Virus record (IMG/VR): IMGVR_UViG_3300010413_000095
Coordinates: 1 to 35,651 of that record
DNA from: a virus
Strand: one strand, 5' to 3'
Length of the DNA stretch: 35,651 bases
Shown: one piece after another, positions 8,601-14,711 of the stretch
Layout of the letters: every line of letters begins with the position of its first letter
How positions within the stretch are numbered: position 1 is the first letter of the stretch
Program-made: the position numbers and the translations under genes
The notes under the pieces: model-generated
Database searches by the model: none
The model's input: only the letters and a program-made list of their open reading frames with translations
Told to the model about the DNA's origin: nothing

Positions 8601-9381
8601 TATACTTTTCGTTCATGGTCATCTCTTCATGTGAAATAAGACTGTTTAACTTCGTGTTGTCTTTAATACCAGATAAGTCGCCATCATGCTGAATAGCAAC
8701 CAACGGATTATTACGAAACACTTCTGTTGAAAACGTATTTGACGTGGACGTTAGAGCCTTCGCTTCGAATGCAGTATAATATCCAGGAAATAACTTTTGC
8801 ACTATGTTCAAGAAAGTGGACTTGCCTGTTCCACCTTCACCATATAGCACAATAAACTTCTGAATATCTTTACCTTCTCCTGCGATGATTGCTCCAAGCG
8901 CCCATTCAAGTTTCTCACGTTCTTCTGGATTGAATAACGTAGACATTAACTTGTCGTAAGCTTCTGTTGGTCCATCCTCCAAAGAATAAGGAAGGCGTCG
9001 ACTAACGTAGTCTCGCTTCTTTACTTTTGTATTTTGGAACGTTAAACTCTCGTCAAGCTGTTTTGCGTTGTCGGATATGTTATTCATATATGTCCGAAAG
9101 TTCTTCCACGCATTAGTGGAAAAGTCAGACATAAACTTGACATGAACTCTTGCGTCTGGGTTGCGTGCTAACAGTTTGTCTCGATACTCCATTAAGTCAT
9201 TATCTAGCAGGCGCTGGACATCGTATTCGTCAGTAGACCACAAACCACGCTCTTCATCCCACACAGCATAGAATCCTTTACCACGAACCATCAAGTCATT
9301 AGAACGCGCAACTTTAAAGTCGGGGAACACCTCGATCGTATTGTTCTTAGCGATGCGCTCTTTTATTCGATAAAAGTCCAT
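5632..9381 (-). CDS. SF3 helicase - AEP primase - family B DNA polymerase fusion
   Basis: The product is 1249 residues. The start is the ATG at 9381 with AAAGGAG 5-6 bases upstream; a TTG at 9396 lies ahead of the binding site. An SF3 helicase comes first: Walker A GEGGTGKST (181-189), Walker B VAIQHDGD (228-235), motif C FLIMATNKP (271-279) and an arginine-finger region GIIRRL (288-293). An archaeo-eukaryotic primase domain follows: DFD (506-508), KGIHLH (540-545), EIKVF (565-569), STG (591-593). Then comes a 3'-5' exonuclease (DVE 703-705, GFNNRRYD 745-752, Y838 and D842). Last is a family B polymerase: motif A DIASMHP (940-946), motif B KIVINIVYG (1006-1014), motif C KTDS (1060-1063). Unwinding, priming, synthesis and proofreading are thus on one chain. 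The helicase precedes the primase, the reverse of usual primase-helicase proteins. Motif C has Lys at the first Asp position but keeps D1062. Confidence 0.9.
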   Translation of the reverse strand: MDFYRIKERIAKNNTIEVFPDFKVARSNDLMVRGKGFYAVWDEERGLWSTDEYDVQRLLDNDLMEYRDKLLARNPDARVHVKFMSDFSTNAWKNFRTYMNNISDNAKQLDESLTFQNTKVKKRDYVSRRLPYSLEDGPTEAYDKLMSTLFNPEEREKLEWALGAIIAGEGKDIQKFIVLYGEGGTGKSTFLNIVQKLFPGYYTAFEAKALTSTSNTFSTEVFRNNPLVAIQHDGDLSGIKDNTKLNSLISHEEMTMNEKYKPSYMARANAFLIMATNKPVRITDAKSGIIRRLIDVKPSGRTIPVNEYFSLVSRVDFELGAIAQHCLDVYRKLGKNHYATYRPLDMIWQTDIFFNFVETNYYTFVEQGGVSLTQAWRMYKEFCEEALIDFKMPKHKFRDELKNYFEEFHERKYVDGSSIRNYYVGLIQSKFKNFEKPFEQPPPGWLSLDETESIFDEVAAEQPAQYASVKYETPQKKWSLVKTILSDLKTNKLHFVKLPLNHIVIDFDIRDDNGNKSPELNLEAATKWPPTYAEFSKSEKGIHLHYIYDGEDPMLLDRVYDEGIEIKVFVGDAALRRQLSKCNSNPIAHISTGLPLKKKKMINFESVASEKGLRELIKRNLRKEIHPGTKPSIDFIYSILEEMYESGKPYDVRDMRPAILAFAVNSTNQAQYCLKLVSQMKFASEEPSVDVTTYEDERLAFFDVEVFPNLFLVNWKYEGEENAPIHMINPTAQEIEALFKLRLVGFNNRRYDNHMLYARYIGYDNKQLFELSSKIIGGGKRDLFGEAYNISYADVFDFSSKKQSLKKFQIELGIHHLELPFPWDQPLAEENWPQAIEYCDNDVISTELVFIARKQDFVARQILADLSGLSVNDSTQSHTAKIIFGNDPNPQNSFIYTDLSEMFPGYTFDAGKSDYLFEDPKEGGYVYAVPGVYRKVALLDIASMHPTSIVLLDLFGPYTRNYAEIMDARLAIKHKDFNKARTMLGGVLDKYLGSEEDAEDLAYALKIVINIVYGLTSARFANKFRDNRNKDNIVAKRGSLFMIDLKHALQQEGIPLAHIKTDSVKLPNATKKAISFVKDFGKKYGYTFEHEATYDVMCLVNDAVYVARDAEDGHWVAVGAEFQHPYIFKTLFSHEPIVFDDMCETKSVTTALYLDMNEDLPEGEHNYQFVGRAGSFVPIKPGLGGGQLMRIKEDKYYAASGTKGWRWLQAATVLEAKRERDIDQRYFDELVEKAKASLSEFIEYEDLIK

Positions 9382-9396
9382 TAAAACTCCTTTCAA

Positions 9397-9593
9397 TACA
9401 ATTTTGCTGGATTTGCCACTTTTTTTTCTAAAACTAAAAACTTTTATAATATATATAAATTTTGAAATTCTAGAAAAGGTAGGAAAGTTTCAAAATAATG
9501 GCAAATCCAATGCAAAATCGCTAAAAGCGCTTAATTTACGCTATACAGAGCGAAATTGGTTCGGGCACTTTTCGGGCACTTTTCCAATTTCGG
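9397..9593 (-). promoter_or_regulatory. AT-rich intergenic region with inverted and tandem repeats before the polymerase gene
   Basis: I see no gene in these 197 bases. An 11-bp perfect inverted repeat (TGGATTTGCCA, 9408-9418, and its complement at 9499-9509) brackets an AT-rich stretch with TATATATATT. Further right, CGAAATTGG (9551-9559) and CCAATTTCG (9584-9592) form a 9-bp stem whose loop is a tandem repeat of TTCGGGCACTT (9560-9581). A small CGCT-AAA-AGCG hairpin lies at 9519-9529. The region follows the stop of the gene at 9594 and precedes the replication gene. It could be a promoter/operator, a termination structure or a replication origin; sequence alone does not decide. Confidence 0.5.
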
Positions 9594-9848
9594 TCAGTTT
9601 TTCCAACGTTTTATACGTTTTCGGTTGATTCTATTTGATTCTTTTGCCATCAAATATCGTACTTTATCACGTTTTTGCCCGTGATTGTTCGAACCAGCAT
9701 GCTTTGACCCTTCTCTTTTTTTCTGCGTCCGAACGACCTGAGCAACCTGGGGAGTTAACTTTTCAGCTACCGCTCGAATCGCTGCCAGCCCGTTGTCGTA
9801 GCTTTTCTGTATCTTGTCGGTCACGCTCGCATCGTTCTCTGAAGTCAT
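9594..9848 (-). CDS. Small basic protein, unknown function
   Basis: The product is 84 residues with GAAAGGGAG about 7 bases before the ATG. The first half is helical and slightly acidic. The second half is strongly basic (QKKREGSKHAG, then KESNRINRKRIKRWKN at the end), suggesting nucleic-acid binding. I recognise no family. It overlaps the membrane-protein gene upstream by 86 bases in another frame, an unusually long overlap. It is the last gene before the intergenic region ahead of the polymerase fusion. Confidence 0.6.
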   Translation of the reverse strand: MTSENDASVTDKIQKSYDNGLAAIRAVAEKLTPQVAQVVRTQKKREGSKHAGSNNHGQKRDKVRYLMAKESNRINRKRIKRWKN

Positions 9849-9957
9849 TTAGTATCTCCCTTTCTTTGAATTTTCTTAAATATACGGCGGCTAAGTGCCC
9901 GCACAAAGACAGGCATATGCCGCACATAGTTGTAACCAGCCATTGCCATACGTTCAT
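9763..9957 (-). CDS. Small single-span membrane protein with charged helical tail
   Basis: The product is 64 residues from the ATG at 9957, which has AAGGAAGG about 6 bases upstream; an ATG at 9975 has no such site. Residues 4-27 form one membrane span, followed by a highly charged helix (RKFKEREILNDFRERCERDR) with coiled-coil character. Small proteins of this shape are common in phage lysis or membrane modules, but no specific family is evident. It starts 11 bases after the zinc-ribbon gene ends and its 3' part overlaps the next gene by 86 bases, so the exact C-terminus is the least certain part. Confidence 0.6.
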   Translation of the reverse strand: MNVWQWLVTTMCGICLSLCGHLAAVYLRKFKEREILNDFRERCERDRQDTEKLRQRAGSDSSGS

Positions 9958-9968
9958 TTCTGCCTTCC

Positions 9969-10163
9969 TTAGCATAACTTAATACCGCGAAGGCGAATGC
10001 GTAAACGAGATATGAAGTCCATGTCGGCATCTTCATCGTCTCCGTTGTCCAAACAGATTTTGCAGTACCAGCGTTTTCCAAGTTTAACTTCTCCCGGATA
10101 TCCGCACTTGCAATCAGGATTCTTTTGGGGAGTCATCGTCGCTCGAATATTCAGTGAAACCAT
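9969..10163 (-). CDS. Zinc-ribbon mini-protein
   Basis: The product is 64 residues from the ATG at 10163, chosen because GGAGG lies 6 bases upstream; ATGs at 10169 and 10136 are worse placed. CKCG and CKIC, about 16 residues apart, form a four-cysteine zinc ribbon. An acidic stretch (DNGDDEDADMD) and a short basic C-terminus follow. It is possibly a nucleic-acid- or protein-binding adaptor; no family is recognised. It overlaps the upstream gene by 50 bases. Confidence 0.7.
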   Translation of the reverse strand: MVSLNIRATMTPQKNPDCKCGYPGEVKLGKRWYCKICLDNGDDEDADMDFISRLRIRLRGIKLC

Positions 10164-10431
10164 CGTCATCCTCCGGTTCGTCAGGACCAACGTATTCTAA
10201 GCTATCGCCAAATCCGACATACTCACTTTCCTCTGCTTCTTCAAAAGGAACAATGTCGACCAACATACATCCAATAGGAATATACTTGTTGTACCATATG
10301 CTGACGGACAATGGGCTGTTGTTGAGATTCTCTGGCAAAGTTACAAGTTCTTGTAAAGCTTCGCCGTTTTCGTCAACCATATGTACTTCGTATTGTCTTG
10401 TGGGTGAAAACCCACCACCTAAATATGTCAT
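10114..10431 (-). CDS. Acidic-tailed protein, unknown function
   Basis: The product is 105 residues. Its ATG overlaps the TAA of the preceding gene (TAATG) and has GGAG 8 bases upstream. An N-terminal beta-rich part (about 1-65) has no family that I recognise. The C-terminal third is strongly acidic (EEAEESE, DEPEDDDG, SSDDDS). Such tails occur in DNA mimics and in partner-recruiting proteins; neither role can be assigned here. It sits in a run of overlapping genes from 11634 to 9594. Confidence 0.7.
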   Translation of the reverse strand: MTYLGGGFSPTRQYEVHMVDENGEALQELVTLPENLNNSPLSVSIWYNKYIPIGCMLVDIVPFEEAEESEYVGFGDSLEYVGPDEPEDDDGFTEYSSDDDSPKES

Positions 10432-10970
10432 TAGTAATTCTCCATTACATACGCTTGCATCTGATACCAGATTTCAACTTTCCTCTGGTCTTCTCTAGGA
10501 TTTTCAAGAGGAAATAACCCGCCTCTACCGCTGGGAAAATATTCACGTTTGTTTACAACGGCTAGTTTCTTATAGTTAGTACTATTTGGTTGTAGTTCTA
10601 AATTGTTAACCAAAGTCCAAAAGCAACCAGGAATTAACTCCTCAACCGTTTGATCTAACGCTACAATTTCCCAAGCAAAACGATGTGCCAAAGCAATCAT
10701 CATTTCAAGGAAGTTACAATCGCTAAAATATAAACGCCTGCTAATATCTTTACGAGTTTCGTTCTTATATCGGTCTCGGAGCCCTTGGCCTTCAGAGGCC
10801 CGGTTGTCGTCATTTGGAACCCAAGCTACAAAAGGTTCAGAAAATAGACCATTCATCAGATCCATACTACTTCGTAATCTATCTTCATATTCAAAGTCAA
10901 CAACCAGGCCACATAACCATAAGAAATATAACTCGTCTGACTCGTCCCTACCCGTCAGATTCCGGATCAT
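10431..10970 (-). CDS. Conserved phage protein, unknown function
   Basis: The product is 179 residues from the ATG at 10970. The open frame extends upstream to 11093, but that part lies inside the previous gene and is basic and low in complexity. The core has a pattern I recall from other siphophage proteins: ELYFLWLCGLVVD, then a PNDDNRASEGQGLRDRY segment (about 53-70), then YFSDCNFLEMMIALAHR. The function is not known to me. It may be soluble, with no signal peptide or clear membrane span. It is translationally coupled to its downstream neighbour through TAATG and overlaps the upstream gene by 23 bases. Confidence 0.75.
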   Translation of the reverse strand: MIRNLTGRDESDELYFLWLCGLVVDFEYEDRLRSSMDLMNGLFSEPFVAWVPNDDNRASEGQGLRDRYKNETRKDISRRLYFSDCNFLEMMIALAHRFAWEIVALDQTVEELIPGCFWTLVNNLELQPNSTNYKKLAVVNKREYFPSGRGGLFPLENPREDQRKVEIWYQMQAYVMENY

Positions 10971-11634
10971 CCGTCCCGCCCAGCTCTTCTGCTTCTTTCT
11001 CGGTCTTGGAGCCACTTGGGGAATCTGGCTTCTTCCGAGAACGGCGTGCTTTTTTTGGTTTTTCCTCTTCCTCAGGCTGTTCTCCGAGAACATCTACCTG
11101 GTAAGAGGATTTTACGCGCAGGATTTCATACATTTCACTCAAGCTAGGATTGCAAATATAGACTACGTCTGGATCTTCGCTTCCTTCGCCAAAATGCAGA
11201 AATGGATTGGGACCAAACTTGTTTATTACGTCGTCTTCAATTTCCTCCTGTTCATTGGCATAAACGCCATCTTGTTCATAATATAGAATGGTTTTGCGTT
11301 CGAACCCCTTAACAGAGTCTTCCCATTCATCCAGGGTCATAACATACGGTTCTTTTTCTTCGTGATATGGTCGAACCAATTCTTCCAGACTCGGCTTCTC
11401 TTTGATCAGTTTTTTCACAGGGCCAGTATAATCGGTTCTATCGTTTTTGCTCTTTTCGAATTCATAGAGCTCTTTGTCCATTCCTCCAATCTGAGGCTCG
11501 AGCTCTTGCAGTGATTCCCTTACTTCCTTTTCGAAAGCTTTTTCGTCCAGGTGATACGCAAGGTAATCTGCTATCAAATATCCAAGTACGCCGCCTGCAA
11601 TGCCGCCGACGCCAACTAACACTATCTTATTCAT
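10948..11634 (-). CDS. Membrane-anchored phage protein with charged tail
   Basis: The product is 228 residues with AAGGAAGGA before the ATG. Residues 3-23 are one glycine-rich membrane span, next to an acidic helical linker. The middle (about 98-170) has a pattern I recall from other phage proteins: TLDEWEDSVKGFERKTILYY, D-GVYANE-EEIED, FG, then VYICNPSLSEMYEILR. The C-terminus (180-228) is a low-complexity Lys/Glu/Ser tail. It probably sits at the cytoplasmic membrane; the function is unknown. It overlaps the upstream mini-gene by 8 bases and the next gene by 23. Confidence 0.75.
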   Translation of the reverse strand: MNKIVLVGVGGIAGGVLGYLIADYLAYHLDEKAFEKEVRESLQELEPQIGGMDKELYEFEKSKNDRTDYTGPVKKLIKEKPSLEELVRPYHEEKEPYVMTLDEWEDSVKGFERKTILYYEQDGVYANEQEEIEDDVINKFGPNPFLHFGEGSEDPDVVYICNPSLSEMYEILRVKSSYQVDVLGEQPEEEEKPKKARRSRKKPDSPSGSKTEKEAEELGGTDDPESDG

Positions 11635-11713
11635 ATTCCTTCCTTCCTTTCAAAAGTTTTGGGTTTTGCCAACGACCCTGATCGTGATTGTACCAATCAG
11701 GGTCTCGTTTCAT
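11627..11713 (-). CDS. Possible 28-residue mini-protein
   Basis: The ORF runs from an ATG at 11713 to a TAA at 11627 and overlaps the next gene start by 8 bases, as real genes here do. The product is rich in Trp, Asp, Lys and Arg (DPDWYNHDQGRW). No good ribosome binding site precedes the ATG; the nearest is GGGAG about 20 bases up. The frame is the same as the preceding gene (11756-12694) beyond its TGA, so stop readthrough is another option. A 9-bp inverted repeat (GACCCTGAT 11674-11682, ATCAGGGTC 11696-11704) lies in it and could be the real feature. Confidence 0.4.
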   Translation of the reverse strand: MKRDPDWYNHDQGRWQNPKLLKGRKEYE

Positions 11714-11755
11714 AGCTGCAATTTGGTCGTCTCTCCCGTTGAGGAAATTCCGCAG

Positions 11756-12694
11756 TCAAATGAGGTCAAATATAACTCCATCAACATTGAAGTCTAATAG
11801 GAGAGAGTCAACCGAAGGTCCAGTTTCCCATTCACCGTACGGAGCATTATAGGGATTGTAAATATCAAAGTCTATAAAGTCATCTCCGTGGTCTTTTACC
11901 CAGCCGACAATTGCGCCTTCTTTTGTTCGATTAACTCCGAGCATGTCGTATACTTCATTTAAGAAGACATGTCCAGTCATCTGAAGTTTTTGGTTTGCGT
12001 AATTTTGCTGGGATTTCAGAAAGAATTCATTGAAACTGTTATCGGTTCTCCATTGAGGAGAGTCACTATCGAAGAATACGGCATATTGAGAGGGCATTCC
12101 AAGAATTCGATCATCCTCTGTATCAGTTAATTCTCCAGGAAGATCAATCTGTTCTTCGTCCCATTTTATTGGTTTCTTCTTAGAATCCAGAACCTGCATG
12201 CCACCTTCACGACGTTTCATGTACCTGAAATATGTGTCGACTTCTTCTCCAAGCTCTTCGCGTACTCGACCGCGGTATCGCTTGAACGCTTCGTCGACAG
12301 CCTTGTACATTCCCACCAGAGCGGCATTTCGTCTACTGAGAATGCGATTCGACCCGACTAGCATACCAATCCCAGCAGTCATTAAGATTACACTGGGCGC
12401 ATACAGTCGAGCAAGTCCAAACCCGTATTCCACTCCAAGTACTACTTTTGCTTTTTTTACTTCTGATGGCGTATTCTCTGGATTATCAGGTTCATTAGCA
12501 GCGATAAGATCTACCGCTTTCATCATTGTCTTCGCCTCTTTAACCAGGTCAGGCGCTTTCAATGTTGCACGACATGCCAATACTGTTCCACCTAACACGC
12601 TTGCAATTCCACCAGCTAATAGAATTTCTGGTGAGTGTTTGTGGAATAATAGCTTAGCTCGTGCTGTTTTTACACTTAACATTTCGGTGTTCAT
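11756..12694 (-). CDS. DUF6353-like membrane protein, paralogue 1
   Basis: The product is 312 residues, with AAGGAG before the ATG. It has two membrane spans (about 24-42 and 97-114), then the family hallmark SRRNAAL (120-126) followed by a long charged helix (MYKAVDEAFKRYRGRVREELGEE) and a C-terminal part ending in FLNEVYDMLGV and IVGW. The gene at 15874-16617 shares this order and wording (SKRNAAL, PLNEFYDMLGL, NTGW), so the two are paralogues. This copy is longer, with an insertion around 60-90 and an extended C-terminus. The family is widespread in siphophages and of unknown function. A membrane location is inferred. Confidence 0.8.
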   Translation of the reverse strand: MNTEMLSVKTARAKLLFHKHSPEILLAGGIASVLGGTVLACRATLKAPDLVKEAKTMMKAVDLIAANEPDNPENTPSEVKKAKVVLGVEYGFGLARLYAPSVILMTAGIGMLVGSNRILSRRNAALVGMYKAVDEAFKRYRGRVREELGEEVDTYFRYMKRREGGMQVLDSKKKPIKWDEEQIDLPGELTDTEDDRILGMPSQYAVFFDSDSPQWRTDNSFNEFFLKSQQNYANQKLQMTGHVFLNEVYDMLGVNRTKEGAIVGWVKDHGDDFIDFDIYNPYNAPYGEWETGPSVDSLLLDFNVDGVIFDLI

Positions 12695-12708
12695 TGTTCT
12701 CCTTCCAA

Positions 12709-13110
12709 TTACTTAATCTGATTCGTATAACCGCCGTTCTCAATATAACGGGACATCTGCTTCCAAGTTGAAAGCTTTTCCTTAGGAAATGCGGTTATCT
12801 CTTCCAATTTATTATTTATGTACTCACTGATCCGTACTCCGTACTTACCATTTTCCATAAAACAAACTTCCAAATACCGTTGTGTATTTGGGTTAAAGAA
12901 TATATGTAATGATCCGTATTTGTCAAAGCAATTACGTACTGTCTGCGCTGATTCCGGATGTGTCTGATCTGCATGCCCATTCGCGTGTACAGGAGGAAGT
13001 TCTACCAGCGACCAATCGGGTGAGTTGATCGCTAGTAGAAACATACCAGCCGCAACTAGGAGTGCTAAGAGTAACAAGAATATGGTTCTAGGTGCAGCAG
13101 TCTCATTCAT
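12709..13110 (-). CDS. Signal-anchored protein, possibly of Chloroflexota origin
   Basis: The product is 133 residues. The N-terminus is a membrane span or signal peptide (about 9-28). The exported part contains HANGHADQTHPES, two cysteines (NCFDKYG, EVCFMENGKYG) and EITAFPKEKL. I recall short proteins with this order (HADxHPES, NC, xCxxxxGxFGI, EITAFxKEK) from Chloroflexota genomes. The match is from memory and points to gene exchange with such a host. The function is unknown; the two cysteines could form a disulphide outside the membrane. The start overlaps the preceding gene by 8 bases, with GAAAGG upstream. Confidence 0.7.
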   Translation of the reverse strand: MNETAAPRTIFLLLLALLVAAGMFLLAINSPDWSLVELPPVHANGHADQTHPESAQTVRNCFDKYGSLHIFFNPNTQRYLEVCFMENGKYGVRISEYINNKLEEITAFPKEKLSTWKQMSRYIENGGYTNQIK

Positions 13111-13333
13111 GGTGATACCTTTCAGCTACCGCCTCATTCAGCTCAAATATTAGATCATGCACTGCGAGGTCTCGCGCTTTGTTTAGAAAATATATGTTTT
13201 GCACGCCTAGAAGAAGCCGTACAAAATCGGGTCTTGGTTCTGGAACTTTCTCACATAGCTCATGAATCTCTTCAAGAGTGAGAGATCGTTCTAACCGTCC
13301 GAACACCCACGCAACTAATATAAGTAGTTCCAT
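13103..13333 (-). CDS. Small protein, unknown function
   Basis: The product is 76 residues with GGAG before the ATG. The N-terminus (1-13) is hydrophobic but short for a membrane span. The rest is helical, with mixed charge and no motif I recognise. Its last 8 bases overlap the next gene start, so the two are probably co-translated. It lies 8 bases after the gene at 13342-13959. Confidence 0.65.
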   Translation of the reverse strand: MELLILVAWVFGRLERSLTLEEIHELCEKVPEPRPDFVRLLLGVQNIYFLNKARDLAVHDLIFELNEAVAERYHHE

Positions 13334-13341
13334 CGTTTCTC

Positions 13342-13959
13342 CTATTCAAGAGGTTCTGGTTTTGGTAATACTATTGTGTATCCAAATCGATCTCGTTTCA
13401 CATATGCAGACGATAAATTATACCATCCCCATTTGTGATCAGTGAATTCGGGAGGAAGCCCTACAGCTTCATACAGATCCGCGACCGAACAACTGTCATA
13501 CATTTCAACAGCTTCTACAAGCACTGTTAGGACTTCCTCCGCCTCCGCCTTGGATTCGATCACAATATCATCGAATTGATGTCGATTTCTAGGAGCCTTT
13601 TTTGAGGGGCGCCGAGACCGCTCACGACTGTACATACTATTATAAGATACATATGATCGATCACGATCTCGACTGATTCCCCTACGCCTCCTATATGGGG
13701 TCGACCCCGATTCGCCATATAGAATCATCTCAATGCCATTGGTAATTATCTCACTGATAGTGCTCTTTGCTGTTGGGACTATTACATCCCACAGAATATA
13801 AGTACCAATGTCAGACATGTGCTCTCCGAAAATGCGGGCAAGTAGAGGTTTCTGTTTCTCTACCACTACCGCGCTTGTTACCTTCTTTACTTTCTCCGGT
13901 TCCTCCTTCTTTGGTGTTATGGAGTTACTCGGATAATCTTTCTTATCAATTTCAGCCAT
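13342..13959 (-). CDS. Conserved phage protein, unknown function
   Basis: The product is 205 residues with GGAGG 8 bases before the ATG. It has a charged Lys/Glu-rich N-terminus, a helical segment (about 50-80: ILWDVIVPTAKSTISEIITNGIEMILYGE), an Arg/Ser/Tyr-rich basic stretch (90-120: RRRRGISRDRDRSYVSYNS), and an ordered C-terminal domain (128-205) with DDIVIESKAEAEEVL, SVADLYEAVGL and DHKWGWYNLSSA. I recall this architecture from siphophages, where it is annotated as hypothetical. The basic stretch suggests nucleic-acid or membrane-surface contact. No catalytic motif is visible. Confidence 0.75.
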   Translation of the reverse strand: MAEIDKKDYPSNSITPKKEEPEKVKKVTSAVVVEKQKPLLARIFGEHMSDIGTYILWDVIVPTAKSTISEIITNGIEMILYGESGSTPYRRRRGISRDRDRSYVSYNSMYSRERSRRPSKKAPRNRHQFDDIVIESKAEAEEVLTVLVEAVEMYDSCSVADLYEAVGLPPEFTDHKWGWYNLSSAYVKRDRFGYTIVLPKPEPLE

Positions 13960-13985
13960 TCATAGGCCTCCTCTGTTGTCTCCTT

Positions 13986-14258
13986 TCAAGAGACGATTAA
14001 TGTTCCATTCTTACGAAATCCTTGCATGTGCTGTATGTCTTTTACGTAAATATAACCACGATCATTTCTCATTATCCAGACTCTATCCCATGCTCCGAGA
14101 ATAGCTTCCCAGCCGCTAGGATATAATGGATGGATCCAAATCTCTGTGGCTATGGGAATATCGCGCGCTTCGAACCATTTGCGTACATCTGCTTGTGGTC
14201 GTTTAAATTGTAATTGATTTGCAAGCGCGTTCTTACGAACATCTCGGATCTTTCGCAT
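13986..14258 (-). CDS. Small protein, unknown function
   Basis: The product is 90 residues with AGGAG before the ATG. The N-terminal third is basic (RKIRDVRKNA, KRPQADVRKW) and the remainder beta-rich and aromatic (WIHPLYPSGWEAILGAWDRVWIM). No family, signal peptide or membrane span is recognised. It starts one base after the stop of the zinc-finger gene and is 26 bases from the gene downstream. Confidence 0.65.
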   Translation of the reverse strand: MRKIRDVRKNALANQLQFKRPQADVRKWFEARDIPIATEIWIHPLYPSGWEAILGAWDRVWIMRNDRGYIYVKDIQHMQGFRKNGTLIVS

Positions 14259-14259
14259 A

Positions 14260-14448
14260 TCACTCCTCGGGATTATCTCTTAAATATCGCTCTGCTACAT
14301 CCGTTATAACTCTGCGCATTCTTGTAAGATCCCAGTTAATTTCTTTGCAATGACTGCATCGCCAGGCTTTAGCTTCGGGATCCCAAATATGATCTCGGCG
14401 AGTCCAACAATGTATACAGTGCGTCCAATTATCTATGCTAGTCTCCAT
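14260..14448 (-). CDS. Zinc-finger mini-protein
   Basis: The product is 62 residues from the ATG at 14448. In-frame ATGs at 14454 and further up are possible because no strong binding site decides; coupling to the preceding stop at 14438 is likely. CIHC and CSHC, about 20 residues apart, form a CxxC-CxxC zinc site, followed by a charged helix (DLTRMRRVITDVAERYL). It is possibly a DNA- or protein-binding adaptor. No named family. Confidence 0.65.
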   Translation of the reverse strand: METSIDNWTHCIHCWTRRDHIWDPEAKAWRCSHCKEINWDLTRMRRVITDVAERYLRDNPEE

Positions 14449-14545
14449 CGTCATTGTCCATGGCATCTGCCATATCGCCGTAGTGATTATCGTCGGCGTC
14501 TTGAAGTATTTGTTCTGCTGCGTCGTGTCCTGGATCATCAGACAT
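14438..14545 (-). CDS. Acidic 35-residue mini-protein
   Basis: The ORF runs from the ATG at 14545 to TAG at 14438. AAAGGAG sits 7 bases upstream of the ATG, as strong as in the large genes. The product is very acidic: 13 of 35 residues are Asp or Glu and there is no Lys or Arg (begins MSDDPGHDAAEQILQDADD). It overlaps its neighbours by 8 and 11 bases. A DNA-mimic or inhibitory role is possible but not supported by any motif. Confidence 0.6.
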   Translation of the reverse strand: MSDDPGHDAAEQILQDADDNHYGDMADAMDNDDGD

Positions 14546-14711
14546 CACTTTCTCCTTTCCATAATTCTACTATTAGGATTGCGAACAGCGCCATAAATCC
14601 TACATTGGCTGCGATCTGACCTTGCAATAGCGCTTCCGCGCGTATAAGAATATAACCTAAGCCCAAACCAATCAGAGCTATCACTATAAGTAAACCTTGC
14701 AGTTTTGCCAT
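14538..14711 (-). CDS. Small two-span membrane protein
   Basis: The product is 57 residues. Its ATG at 14711 overlaps the TAA of the gene upstream (TAATG), with GGAG 8 bases before. It is almost wholly hydrophobic, with spans at about 4-25 and 33-50, a short connecting loop (RAEALLQGQ) and a charged C-terminus (WKGESDV). It resembles small phage membrane or holin-like proteins in shape only. Confidence 0.65.
   Translation of the reverse strand: MAKLQGLLIVIALIGLGLGYILIRAEALLQGQIAANVGFMALFAILIVELWKGESDV

Noticed and set aside
9845-10081. Minus-strand frame of 78 codons overlapping the zinc-ribbon gene
   Set aside because: It conflicts with two genes that have better binding sites, and lacks its own.
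10804-11286. Plus-strand frame of 160 codons with hydrophobic stretches
   Set aside because: It lies opposite the low-complexity tail of the gene at 10948-11634 and the next gene; it has no binding site, and no other plus-strand gene is supported in the window.
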